From JBIIUJ01 sp044340025 (GTDB taxonomy: Bacteria > Pseudomonadota > Alphaproteobacteria > Caulobacterales > Aquidulcibacteraceae), in the NCBI GenBank assembly GCA_044340025.1, contig JBIIUJ010000006.1:1-43614 (forward strand): a DNA stretch of 43,614 nt. The letters run 5' to 3'. Below, piece after piece: positions 34,604 through 42,118 of the stretch. The notes beneath the pieces were generated by a model, which worked only from the letters and a program-made list of their open reading frames with translations, did no database searches and had not been told where the DNA came from. Each line of letters opens with the position of its first letter. Positions within the stretch are counted from its first letter, which is position 1. The translations under genes and the position numbers were made by a program.

Positions 34604-35113
34604 ATGGCCGACGCGAGCTTGCGTCCGGGCGCTGCGGAAACCGACAGCGCGCCGGACATTGAACTGGAGTACATGCGCGCTCTCACACTGGTGGAGCGGC
34701 TGCATCGCCAGATGCTTGACGTGATCAAGGACGATCTTGAGCGTCATGGTCGCGATGACATCAACTCCGTTCAGGCGCTGTTGATCTACAATATCGGCGG
34801 CGACGAGATGTCTGCCGGGGAGTTAATGAGTCGCGGGCACTACCTGGGCTCGAACGTGTCCTACAATCTCAAGAAGCTGGTCGAGGCTGGCTATATCAAC
34901 CATCAGCGCTCAGAGACGGATCGGCGCGCCGTCAAGGTCAGCCTGACTGCCTCTGGCAAAGCTGTCCACAGCCGTCTTTCAAGCCTGTTCCAGAAGCATG
35001 TGCGCACTCTTGAGCCTGTTGGCGCGGTCCGCGCCGAAGACCTCGCGCTGACCAACCGGACGCTGATGCGCCTCGAACGGTTCTGGTCGGATCAGATCCG
35101 CTATCGCATGTAA
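34604..35113 (+). CDS. ldtR: LdtR-type MarR-family regulator
   Basis: A 169-residue winged-helix regulator. Conserved LdtR features are YMRALTLVERLHRQMLDVIKD, the INSVQALLIYNIG helix, GELMSRGHYLGSNVSYNLKKL (recognition helix, about residues 78-98) and the wing with HQRSETDRRAVKVSLT. In Rhizobiales LdtR activates an L,D-transpeptidase gene; here no such gene is adjacent, so the target is unknown. The ATG at 34604 follows AGGGG by 8 nt; a GTG three codons upstream is possible. Confidence 0.85.
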   Translation: MADASLRPGAAETDSAPDIELEYMRALTLVERLHRQMLDVIKDDLERHGRDDINSVQALLIYNIGGDEMSAGELMSRGHYLGSNVSYNLKKLVEAGYINHQRSETDRRAVKVSLTASGKAVHSRLSSLFQKHVRTLEPVGAVRAEDLALTNRTLMRLERFWSDQIRYRM

Positions 35114-35119
35114 TCGATG

Positions 35120-35911
35120 TCAGCGCCGCTTTGGCCGTGGCCAAGGCAGAAACGCTGGCACGCGCGCCGCATAAGCTGCAAACTCCGGCTTGTGCTCGGC
35201 CATGCGCCGGTCGGCCATGGCGACGCCTGACACCTTGAGCAGCAGAAGGGTCAGAAGCGCGGGGGCAAGGAGCGTCCAGACGGCGCCGGTGGATGCCGCA
35301 ACGATGCCGCCCAACGCCCACCAGAAGATTGCCTCGCCCAGATAGTTCGGGTGCCTCGACCAGCCCCAAAGGCCGGTCTGGAGCAATCGGCCGCGATTGG
35401 CTGGGTCGGATCTGAAGCAGGTGAGTTGCAGGTCTGCGACGGTCTCGAGGGCGAGCCCACAAAGCGCCATGAGCGCAAGGCCCCAAATCAAGGGGTCGAT
35501 GGTAGTGGGCGCAGGCAGTGCTCCTGCCGCCACAAGCGGGGCTGAAATCAGCACGGCAAGACCCGCCTGAAGCCAGAAGATCGCATAGAGGCTCCATCCG
35601 GCGAACGTATCGGCGCGTTCGGCCCGCATCGCGGCATAACGCGGGTCTTCGTGGCCCTCCCGGCGCCAACGCGCGTTCATGTGCCAGGCCAGCCGGGCGC
35701 CCCAAAGGACGACAAGGAAAGTCGCCAGCCCGCTGTGCGCGCCCGCGCCAGCGCCAAGCAGGTGCGCCAACACGCCCACGCTGGCGAGCGCCGGCCCCCA
35801 GAGCGAGTCCAGGGGTGTGACGTCACGCAGTCGAGTGCATATGAGCCAGGCAAGAGTGAACAGCGTCAGCAGCCATGCTGCAACAATAGCCCAGAGCGTC
35901 CAGAGCTCCAT
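35120..35911 (-). CDS. DUF1295 / steroid 5-alpha-reductase-like membrane protein
   Basis: A 263-residue integral membrane protein with about six to seven helices. The family signature is the C-terminal LLQTGLWGWSRHPNYLGEAIFWW (about residues 178-200), preceded by a CFRSDPANRG-like segment; an early WGARLAWHMNAR.....EDPRY block is also typical. Relatives include isoprenylcysteine methyltransferases and 5-alpha reductases; no substrate can be named. It converges with ldtR with only 6 nt between stops, and its upstream side faces a small conserved gene. Confidence 0.85.
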   Translation of the reverse strand: MELWTLWAIVAAWLLTLFTLAWLICTRLRDVTPLDSLWGPALASVGVLAHLLGAGAGAHSGLATFLVVLWGARLAWHMNARWRREGHEDPRYAAMRAERADTFAGWSLYAIFWLQAGLAVLISAPLVAAGALPAPTTIDPLIWGLALMALCGLALETVADLQLTCFRSDPANRGRLLQTGLWGWSRHPNYLGEAIFWWALGGIVAASTGAVWTLLAPALLTLLLLKVSGVAMADRRMAEHKPEFAAYAARVPAFLPWPRPKRR

Positions 35912-36000
35912 TTCGCCTCCTCAATCGAAACAGGGAGTTGGCCTTAGCCCGCGTTCAGGGCAAGCTCGCACCGCAATCTATCGCGGTGGAGCGCAACCTC

Positions 36001-36249
36001 ATGGTCAAGCCCGATCCTCTGGCCGGCAGGGAGATCCTGATCGAAGAGGTGCGACTTGGCGATCTCATCGAGGTCCGCGCCATAGACGCGGAGACAGGGC
36101 TCGAAGCGGTCATCAGCGGGCCGGCGCGTGCCTCGCGCCATGATCTTGAGACGCTCGCACTGCGCAAACTGGCGTTTCTTTGGCGAAAACGAAACGGGGG
36201 CGCTGTCAGCGCCCCCGCTCCTCGATCCGGGCGAGGAATTCTCGCCTGA
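36001..36249 (+). CDS. Small conserved alphaproteobacterial protein (DUF6898-like)
   Basis: An 82-residue protein with the pattern ILIEEVRLGDLIEVRAIDAETGLEAVISGPA followed by LETLALRKLAF. It resembles small alphaproteobacterial proteins grouped as DUF6898; function unknown. The ATG at 36001 has GGAG 9 nt upstream; a TTG at 35938 would add 21 residues. The last 18 codons contain a perfect hairpin that appears to be the terminator of the convergent mucR. Confidence 0.6.
   Translation: MVKPDPLAGREILIEEVRLGDLIEVRAIDAETGLEAVISGPARASRHDLETLALRKLAFLWRKRNGGAVSAPAPRSGRGILA
36195..36217 (-). terminator. Intrinsic terminator of mucR
   Basis: CGGGGGCGCT and AGCGCCCCCG form a 10-bp perfect stem with a 3-nt loop. 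On the minus strand it is followed by TTTCGTTTTCGCC, a usable U-rich tail. It lies 41 nt after the mucR stop and inside the 3' coding part of the convergent small gene. Confidence 0.75.
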
Positions 36250-36258
36250 CGGATTGGC

Positions 36259-36687
36259 TCAGACCTTGCGGCGCACGCCGCGGCCGAGGCCGATCTTCTT
36301 GGCGAATTCCGACCGGCGTTGCGCATATTTGGGCGCAACCATGGGATAGTCGGCAGGCAGACCCCAGCGCTTGCGATACTCATCGGGCGACAACCCGAAG
36401 TTCGAGCGAAGATACCGCTTCAGCATCTTCAAGCGTTTGCCGTCTTCGAGGCAGATGATGAAATCTTCCCCGATCGATTTGTTGATCGGCACCGCAGGCT
36501 TGGGCTTCTCAGCCGGCTTTTCAACTTCGCCCGAAGACAGCGCGCTGATGGTGCGGTGGACAGAACGGATCAGCTCGCTCAAGCCGTCGGGGCTCACAGC
36601 ATTGTTGCTCACGAAAGACGATACGATTTCGGTCGTCATCTCAAGAACGTCTTCTTGGCTCATCGAGCGCGCGCTCTCTTCCCGCAT
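36259..36687 (-). CDS. mucR: MucR/Ros-family transcriptional regulator, zinc-less
   Basis: A 142-residue regulator. The N-terminal oligomerisation region (MTTEIVSSFVSNN.V....L..LI..VH) is followed by a flexible Pro/Lys linker (about residues 55-70) and the Ros/MucR DNA-binding domain: CLEDGKRLKMLKRYLRSNFG, then LSPDEYRKRWGLPADYPMVA. The second Cys and both His zinc ligands of classical Ros are replaced (Asp, Tyr and Phe), so the fold must hold without zinc, as reported for some relatives. In Caulobacter MucR proteins act with SciP on G1-phase genes. AGGA 7 nt upstream supports the ATG. Confidence 0.92.
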   Translation of the reverse strand: MREESARSMSQEDVLEMTTEIVSSFVSNNAVSPDGLSELIRSVHRTISALSSGEVEKPAEKPKPAVPINKSIGEDFIICLEDGKRLKMLKRYLRSNFGLSPDEYRKRWGLPADYPMVAPKYAQRRSEFAKKIGLGRGVRRKV

Positions 36688-36740
36688 GGTTATTCCTTTC
36701 GTTGCTCCAGCGTTTTTTAGGCTGGTTTTTGATATCGGGC

Positions 36741-36769
36741 GCTTTAGCGCTCAGGCTAGTGAACTTCAA
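36741..36769 (-). promoter_or_regulatory. Candidate mucR promoter
   Basis: On the minus strand TTGAAG and TAAAGC are separated by 17 bp and sit about 55-80 bp before the mucR start. The -10 match is moderate. A GCGCTTTAGCGC inverted repeat overlaps the -10 element and could be an operator. Confidence 0.35.
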
Positions 36770-36806
36770 GAGAATTGATGACCACTAGTCGACGGTTTGG
36801 CAGAAA

Positions 36807-36825
36807 ATCGATTGGCCATATCGAT
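36807..36825. promoter_or_regulatory. Paired ATCGAT motif, possible operator
   Basis: Two ATCGAT hexamers 13 bp apart flank TGGCCA in an AT-rich stretch between mucR and glyA. The near-palindromic arrangement suggests a dimeric regulator site. The binding protein is unknown; MucR autoregulation is one possibility. Confidence 0.25.
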
Positions 36826-36924
36826 GAAATGGTGAGTTTTCGTGCGCGACTTTAAGGCGTGCTGAGCTACCTGCTGCTGGCTATTCTGACGTAACGGCGC
36901 CTAAGCATGCTCTGCGCGTGCGAT

Positions 36925-36953
36925 TTGCGCCTGACCGTTCGGTTACGTTATCA
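36925..36953 (+). promoter_or_regulatory. Candidate glyA promoter
   Basis: TTGCGC and TTATCA are separated by 17 bp, with the -10 element about 17 bp before the GGAGAG ribosome site of glyA. Matches to the sigma-70 consensus are moderate. It would drive the glyA-nrdR-rib-nusB-thiL set. Confidence 0.35.
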
Positions 36954-36984
36954 CACCGTACCGTCGCTCTGGAGAGATATGCCG

Positions 36985-38277
36985 ATGTCCACGTCCACGC
37001 TCGCGCCGTCCGCCGCCTTCTTTTCCAGGCCCCTCGACGCGGCGGACCCGGAGCTTTCCAAGGCGCTTTCGCTGGAATTGCATCGCCAGCAGGATCAGAT
37101 CGAGCTGATCGCCTCTGAGAACATCGTTTCCAGGGCGGTCCTTGAAGCGCAGGGGTCGGTTCTCACGAACAAGTATGCCGAAGGCTATCCGGGCCGGCGA
37201 TATTATGGCGGCTGCGAATATGTCGACCTCGCCGAACTTCTCGCGATCGACCGGGCCAAGGCGTTGTTTGGGTGCGCCTACGCCAATGTGCAGCCGCATT
37301 CCGGCGCTCAGGCTAACCAGGCGGTCTTTCTGGCGCTCCTGAAGCCGGGCGACACGTTCCTCGGGCTCAATCTGAATGCGGGCGGGCATCTGACCCATGG
37401 TTCGCCAGCAAACCAATCTGGCAAATGGTTCAACGCCATCGCCTATGGCGTGCGGCCCGATGATCACCTGATCGATTATGACGAGGTCGCCCGATTGGCC
37501 GAGGCCAATCGTCCTAAACTCATCATCGCAGGGGGATCGGCCTACCCTCGCCAGATCGACTTTGCGCGCTTCCGCCAGATCGCCGATTCGGTTGGGGCGT
37601 TGTTCATGGTGGACATGGCCCACTTCGCCGGCCTGGTCGCGGGCGGAGTCCACCCCAGCCCGCTGCCTCATGCCCATGTGGTCACCACAACGACCCACAA
37701 GACCTTGCGCGGGCCCCGGGGTGGCATGATCCTCTCCAATGATATGGAGCTGGGCAAGAAGTTCAACTCAGCGGTCTTTCCGGGGCTCCAGGGCGGGCCG
37801 TTGATGCATGTGATCGCGGCGAAGGCGGTGGCGTTTGGCGAAGCGTTGCAGCCGGGATTTGCAGACTATGCGCGTCAGATCGTGGCGAACGCCCGGGCGC
37901 TCGCAGAGACCGTGAAGTCTGGCGGCTTCGACGTTGTGTCGGGCGGAACCGACACTCACCTCGCGCTGATCGACCTGCAGCCCAAGAACCTTACAGGAAA
38001 AGCCTCCGAGGCCGCACTCGAACGTGCCGGAATCACGTGCAACAAGAATGGCGTCCCGTTTGATCCGCGCCCGCCGGCCCAGACCTCAGGGATCCGGTTG
38101 GGCACGCCAGCAGGCACCACGCGCGGTTTCAGCGAACCCGAGTTCCGCCAGATCGGCCGCTGGATCGTCGAGGTCCTTGATGCGCTGTCAGAGACGCCGG
38201 ACGGCGATCCGGCGGTTGAAGAGAAAGTGCGCCGCGAAGTGTCCGCGCTCTGCGCCCGTTTTCCAATCTACGGCTGA
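36985..38277 (+). CDS. glyA: Serine hydroxymethyltransferase
   Basis: A 430-residue PLP enzyme that turns serine and tetrahydrofolate into glycine and methylene-tetrahydrofolate. Marks are QIELIASENIVS, the NKYAEGYPGRRYYGGCE block, DMAHFAGLVAGG, and the Schiff-base Lys239 in TTTTHKTLRGPRGG. GGAGAG lies 8 nt before ATG 36985; an ATG at 36979 is only 2 nt from it and less likely. nrdR begins 3 nt after its stop, so glyA leads a long cluster. Methylene-tetrahydrofolate feeds thymidylate synthesis, which fits the linkage to a dNTP regulator. Confidence 0.97.
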   Translation: MSTSTLAPSAAFFSRPLDAADPELSKALSLELHRQQDQIELIASENIVSRAVLEAQGSVLTNKYAEGYPGRRYYGGCEYVDLAELLAIDRAKALFGCAYANVQPHSGAQANQAVFLALLKPGDTFLGLNLNAGGHLTHGSPANQSGKWFNAIAYGVRPDDHLIDYDEVARLAEANRPKLIIAGGSAYPRQIDFARFRQIADSVGALFMVDMAHFAGLVAGGVHPSPLPHAHVVTTTTHKTLRGPRGGMILSNDMELGKKFNSAVFPGLQGGPLMHVIAAKAVAFGEALQPGFADYARQIVANARALAETVKSGGFDVVSGGTDTHLALIDLQPKNLTGKASEAALERAGITCNKNGVPFDPRPPAQTSGIRLGTPAGTTRGFSEPEFRQIGRWIVEVLDALSETPDGDPAVEEKVRREVSALCARFPIYG

Positions 38278-38280
38278 TCC

Positions 38281-38763
38281 GTGCGCTGCCCGTTCTGCGG
38301 CCACCCCGATACGCAGGTTAAGGATAGCCGTCCGACCGAGGACGGCTCCTCCATCCGCCGGCGCAGATCGTGCCCGTCCTGCGGCGCGCGCTTCACCACG
38401 TTTGAACGGACCCAGCTGCGTGAGCTTGTCGTCGTCAAGCGGAACGGGCGGCGCACGCCCTTTGAACGCGACAAACTGTTGCGCTCGGTGATGATTGCGC
38501 TGCGCAAGCGTCCCGTGACGCAGGATGCCATCGAGCAGATGGTATCTGGCATCGTCAGACGCCTTGAAAGCATGGGCGAAATCGAGATCCCGTCCGAGAC
38601 GATCGGTCGTGCGGTCATGTCGGCCCTGCGCGCGGTCGATCCGGTGGCCTATGTGCGCTACGCGTCTGTCTATCAGGACTTCCAGGAAGCATCCGACTTC
38701 GGGAAGTTTCTCGACGAGACGCATCTGATGGATGAGTCTGAACCGGGCGATCCCGCTCCGTGA
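38281..38763 (+). CDS. nrdR: NrdR transcriptional repressor
   Basis: A 160-residue repressor of ribonucleotide reductase genes. The zinc ribbon uses C3, C6, C31 and C34 (MRCPFCGHPDTQVKDSR ... SCPSCGARFTTFER), and the ATP-cone (about residues 49-140) carries VVKRNGRRTPFERDKL. It senses ATP/dATP and binds paired NrdR boxes. GTG start, 3 nt after glyA. Its stop overlaps the next gene's GTG by 4 nt (GTGA). A likely target in this window is the NrdJ-like gene. Confidence 0.97.
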   Translation: MRCPFCGHPDTQVKDSRPTEDGSSIRRRRSCPSCGARFTTFERTQLRELVVVKRNGRRTPFERDKLLRSVMIALRKRPVTQDAIEQMVSGIVRRLESMGEIEIPSETIGRAVMSALRAVDPVAYVRYASVYQDFQEASDFGKFLDETHLMDESEPGDPAP

Positions 38764-39422
38764 GCCGCCCTCGGGTTACGGTAAAGCTCGCTTCCAGCCT
38801 CGATGGCCGAATCGCGCTTGCGAGCGGAGAAAGCCGTTGGATCACGGGGGAGGCCGCGCGCGCGGAGGGCCACCGGCTACGCGCCAGCCATGATGCGATC
38901 CTTGTCGGCGTCGGCACGGCGCTGCAGGATGACCCCAGCCTCACGGTGCGCCTGGCGGACTATGGCGGGCCTCAACCGCTTCGTGTCGTCCTGGACACAC
39001 GACTGAGGGTCCCGAAAGACAGCACGCTGGTGCAGACCGCCCGTCAGGTTCCCGTTCTGGTCTTGTGTGGCCCGGTCGCCGACCAGGACCGGCGCCGCGC
39101 CTTGGAAGGCGCCGGCGTGCGGGTCGTGGAGACCAACCTGTCGGAGGCGGGACTTGATCCCCTGTCGGTTCTTGACGCGCTTGCTCTTGCGGGGGTCGGC
39201 TCGGTCCTGATCGAGGGCGGCGGTCGCGTGGTCGGTTCCTTTCTCGCCGCGCATGCCGTCGACCGCATCGTCTGGTTTCGGGCCCCAATCCTGATCGGCG
39301 AGGACGGCGCTGCTTCTGTGGGCGCGCTCGGCCTTGAAGCGTTGCGTCACGCGCCAACATTCGCAAGAACCGGAATTCGGGCGATCGGGCCCGACCTGAT
39401 GGAAGACTACGAACGGTCCTGA
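38760..39422 (+). CDS. ribD: RibD reductase domain alone (5-amino-6-(5-phosphoribosylamino)uracil reductase)
   Basis: A 220-residue protein matching only the C-terminal reductase half of bifunctional RibD (about 360 residues). It begins at the first reductase strand (RPRVTVKLASSLDGRIAL), has SRWITGEAARAEGHRLRA, HDAILVGVGTAL.DDP, LIEGGGRV near residue 159, and the closing RAPILIGEDG. The HAE/PCxxC zinc deaminase domain is absent, and upstream DNA is fully used by nrdR, so it was not missed. It should reduce the ribosylamino-pyrimidine with NADPH. GTG start overlapping nrdR's stop. Confidence 0.88.
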   Translation: MSRPRVTVKLASSLDGRIALASGESRWITGEAARAEGHRLRASHDAILVGVGTALQDDPSLTVRLADYGGPQPLRVVLDTRLRVPKDSTLVQTARQVPVLVLCGPVADQDRRRALEGAGVRVVETNLSEAGLDPLSVLDALALAGVGSVLIEGGGRVVGSFLAAHAVDRIVWFRAPILIGEDGAASVGALGLEALRHAPTFARTGIRAIGPDLMEDYERS

Positions 39423-40046
39423 ATGTTTACTGGCATCGTCACGGCCGTTGGGCGCGTCTCAAAGGTGCAGTCGGCACCCGGGGCTGACACGATCTTCCAG
39501 GTGGAAGGGGCCTACGACCCCGACGGCATCGCCATTGGCGCCTCTATCGCGCACGCGGGAGCTTGCCTGACAGTCTTGGAGCGAGGGGCGTGCTCAAGCG
39601 GGGCTTGGTGGAAGGTTCAGGCCAGCGCCGAAACGCTTAGCCTGACCACCCTTGGCGCATGGCGCGAAGGAGCGGCGATCAATCTCGAGCGCGCGCTAAA
39701 GGCGGGTGACGAGCTTGGCGGGCACGTTGTCTCCGGGCACGTTGACGGGGTGGGGCAGGTGACTGCGCTGTATCCGGAGAATGAAAGCTGGCGGCTGTTC
39801 ATTCGCGCGCCCCGGCCGCTGCATCGCTTCATTGCGCCCAAAGGGTCGATCACGGTCGATGGCGTGTCGCTCACCGTGAATTCGGTCGAGGACGATGTGT
39901 TTGGGCTCAACATCATTCCGCACACCTGGGCGGTGACCACGCTCAGCACGCTACAGTCAGGCTCTCAAGTGAACCTCGAAATCGATATGTTAGCCCGATA
40001 CATGGCGCGGTTGCTTGAAACACAAGGGGAGGGGCTTTCGGCATGA
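39423..40046 (+). CDS. ribE: Riboflavin synthase, alpha chain
   Basis: A 207-residue protein with the typical duplicated barrel. The first half begins MFTGIVTAVGRV and the second repeats the pattern in GGHVVSGHVDGVGQV. It dismutates two dimethyl-ribityllumazine molecules to riboflavin. The ATG directly follows the ribD stop, and its end overlaps the ribBA start by 4 nt (ATGA), so the genes are translationally coupled. Confidence 0.96.
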   Translation: MFTGIVTAVGRVSKVQSAPGADTIFQVEGAYDPDGIAIGASIAHAGACLTVLERGACSSGAWWKVQASAETLSLTTLGAWREGAAINLERALKAGDELGGHVVSGHVDGVGQVTALYPENESWRLFIRAPRPLHRFIAPKGSITVDGVSLTVNSVEDDVFGLNIIPHTWAVTTLSTLQSGSQVNLEIDMLARYMARLLETQGEGLSA

Positions 40047-41143
40047 GCCATCCTGCTATCTCCCCGATCGAAGAGATCATCGAGGAAGCGCGTAACGGGC
40101 GCATGTATATTCTGGTCGACGCAGAGGACCGGGAGAACGAAGGCGACCTGGTGATCCCGGCTCAATTCGCCACGCCGGAAGCGGTCAATTTCATGGCCAA
40201 GCATGGCCGCGGCCTGATCTGCCTTGCCCTGACCGAGGCGCGCACCCACGCGCTGGAGCTGGATCTGATGTCGCCGCGGAATGGGACGCGCCATCAGACG
40301 GCCTTCACGGTCTCGATTGAAGCGAAAGAGGGCGTCTCCACGGGGATCTCGGCCCACGATCGGGCCCGCACGATCGGTGTGGCGATCGATCCCGCGAAGG
40401 GTCCAGACGACCTTGTCACGCCTGGCCATGTCTTCCCGCTGATCGCCCGCGATGGCGGCGTCCTCGTGCGCGCGGGCCATACGGAGGCCTCGGTAGACAT
40501 TGCGCGACTGGCGGGTTGCCTGCCTGCCGGCGTGATTTGCGAGGTGATGAACGACGACGGGACGATGGCCCGCTTGCCTGACCTGATCGCCTTTGCACAG
40601 CACCATTCCCTCAAGATCGGCACGATAGCCGATCTGATCGCGTATCGGCGTGCGAAGGACGGTTTTGTCACGCACCTCGGCGAGACGGCTTTCCAGAGTC
40701 GGTATGGGGATTTCCGCCTGCATCTCTATCGCAACAGGCTGGATGGGGTGGAACATGTCGCGCTGGTGCGCGGCGCGGCGCCTTCGGACCGTCCTGTGCT
40801 GGTGCGGATGCACAAGGTCGACATCACGACCGACCTTTTGGGCGGCGGCGGCGTGCGTTCGCGGCTGATCGCGACTGCGCTGGAAGCCATCGCCGCTGAC
40901 GCCGATGGCGGTGTCCTGGTGTTTCTGCGTGAGAGCGACCCAGCTGCGCTTTCGCGCCGCCTCATGGGGGGAGAAGAAGCTGAGGATCAGGATGGAAGGA
41001 TGCTGCGGGAATATGGCATCGGCGCTCAGATTTTGCGCCATCTCGGCGTTCAGCGCATGACTTTGTTGACCAATGCACCGACTAAAATCATTGGCTTGGA
41101 GGGTCACGGCCTTTCAATCGAAGGGTATAGAGCGCTGGGCTGA
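40043..41143 (+). CDS. ribBA: 3,4-dihydroxy-2-butanone 4-phosphate synthase fused to a degenerate GTP cyclohydrolase II domain
   Basis: A 366-residue two-domain protein. The N-terminal RibB domain (residues 1-210) has the metal/substrate motif LVDAEDRENEGDLV, HGRGLICLALT and GHTEASVDIARLAG, so DHBP synthesis is expected. The C-terminal domain (about 215-366) has the RibA outline (VRMHKVDITTDLLGG, a GGVLVFLR strand and an NAPTKIIGLEGHGL segment). It contains no Cys, so the three zinc ligands of GTP cyclohydrolase II are missing and that activity is not expected. RibBX-like proteins of this kind are known in proteobacteria. Confidence 0.92.
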   Translation: MSHPAISPIEEIIEEARNGRMYILVDAEDRENEGDLVIPAQFATPEAVNFMAKHGRGLICLALTEARTHALELDLMSPRNGTRHQTAFTVSIEAKEGVSTGISAHDRARTIGVAIDPAKGPDDLVTPGHVFPLIARDGGVLVRAGHTEASVDIARLAGCLPAGVICEVMNDDGTMARLPDLIAFAQHHSLKIGTIADLIAYRRAKDGFVTHLGETAFQSRYGDFRLHLYRNRLDGVEHVALVRGAAPSDRPVLVRMHKVDITTDLLGGGGVRSRLIATALEAIAADADGGVLVFLRESDPAALSRRLMGGEEAEDQDGRMLREYGIGAQILRHLGVQRMTLLTNAPTKIIGLEGHGLSIEGYRALG

Positions 41144-41173
41144 GCTTTCAGGGCCGGACCGGAGGGAAAAAGA

Positions 41174-41641
41174 ATGGCAATGTCGCAAGACCCGCCGCAC
41201 GTGCTCATCGTCGTGGGGGCATATTACAAGCACATCGCGCAGGAACTGCTGATGGGCGCGGCCGCTGCGCTCAAGGAAGCAGGGGCGACGTTTGACATGA
41301 TGGAAGCGCCAGGCGCCTTCGAGATTCCGGCTGCTATCGCCCACGCCGATCGCGCCTCTCACCGCCCGGTAGGGCGCGCCTACAATGGGTATGTGGCGCT
41401 CGGCTGTGTCATTCGCGGCGAGACGACGCATTATGACTATGTTTGCTCAGAAAGCGCTCGTGCGCTCATGAACCTCACGCTCGATCCGGGTCTGGCGATC
41501 GGCTACGGCATTCTGACCGTGGAGAACGAAGCCCAGGCGCTCGAGCGCGCAAAGATCAGCCACAAGAACAAGGGCGGCGAGGCGGCGCGCGCCTGCATCG
41601 CCATGATCGCCATGAAGCGCCGTCTGATGACGGGCGCCTGA
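41174..41641 (+). CDS. ribH: 6,7-dimethyl-8-ribityllumazine synthase
   Basis: A 155-residue lumazine synthase condensing the ribitylamino-pyrimidine with dihydroxybutanone phosphate. Family marks are APGAFEIPAAIA, VALGCVIRGETTHYDYVCSE and YGILTVEN. GGAGGG 7 nt upstream supports the ATG at 41174. The stop overlaps the nusB start (TGATG), a common ribH-nusB arrangement. Confidence 0.96.
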   Translation: MAMSQDPPHVLIVVGAYYKHIAQELLMGAAAALKEAGATFDMMEAPGAFEIPAAIAHADRASHRPVGRAYNGYVALGCVIRGETTHYDYVCSESARALMNLTLDPGLAIGYGILTVENEAQALERAKISHKNKGGEAARACIAMIAMKRRLMTGA

Positions 41642-42111
41642 TGGCTGGCAGCCCGCGCTCCGATTTCGCCCGCCGCCGGCGCGCCTCAAGGCTGGCCGCC
41701 GTGCAGGCTCTCTACCAGATGGAGATGGGCGGGCATGGCGCAAAGGCGGTGGTGCGCGAGTTTCTGGACCATCGCATCGGGCTTGAGATCGACGGGGTCG
41801 CTCTTGACGAAGCCGATCCCGATCTTTTCCGCGCAATCGTGGAAGGCGTGGTCGACGAGCAGGTGCTGATAGATCGCACCATAGCGGCACGCTTGGCTTC
41901 AGGATGGAAGCTCGACCGGATCGATTCGATCGTTCGGGCGATCTTGCGCTCCGGTGTTTGGGAACTGCTGCGTGAGCGCGGAACGCCGGCCGCAGTCGTG
42001 ATTGACGAACATGTCGAGCTGGCGCGGGACTTCTTTGAAGGGCCAGAGCCTGGTCTGGTCAACGCCATCCTTGATCGCGTCGCCAAGGAAACAGGCGCGG
42101 CTGGCGCCTGA
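41641..42111 (+). CDS. nusB: Transcription antitermination factor NusB
   Basis: A 156-residue all-helical protein that binds boxA RNA with S10 for rRNA antitermination. It shows the basic start FARRRRASRLAAVQALYQME, the middle VDEQVLIDRTIA region, and the C-terminal LDRIDSIVRAILRSGVWELL and VVIDEHVELARDF motifs. The ATG overlaps ribH's stop. thiL starts 7 nt after its stop. Confidence 0.95.
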   Translation: MAGSPRSDFARRRRASRLAAVQALYQMEMGGHGAKAVVREFLDHRIGLEIDGVALDEADPDLFRAIVEGVVDEQVLIDRTIAARLASGWKLDRIDSIVRAILRSGVWELLRERGTPAAVVIDEHVELARDFFEGPEPGLVNAILDRVAKETGAAGA

Positions 42112-42118
42112 CGCCGCG

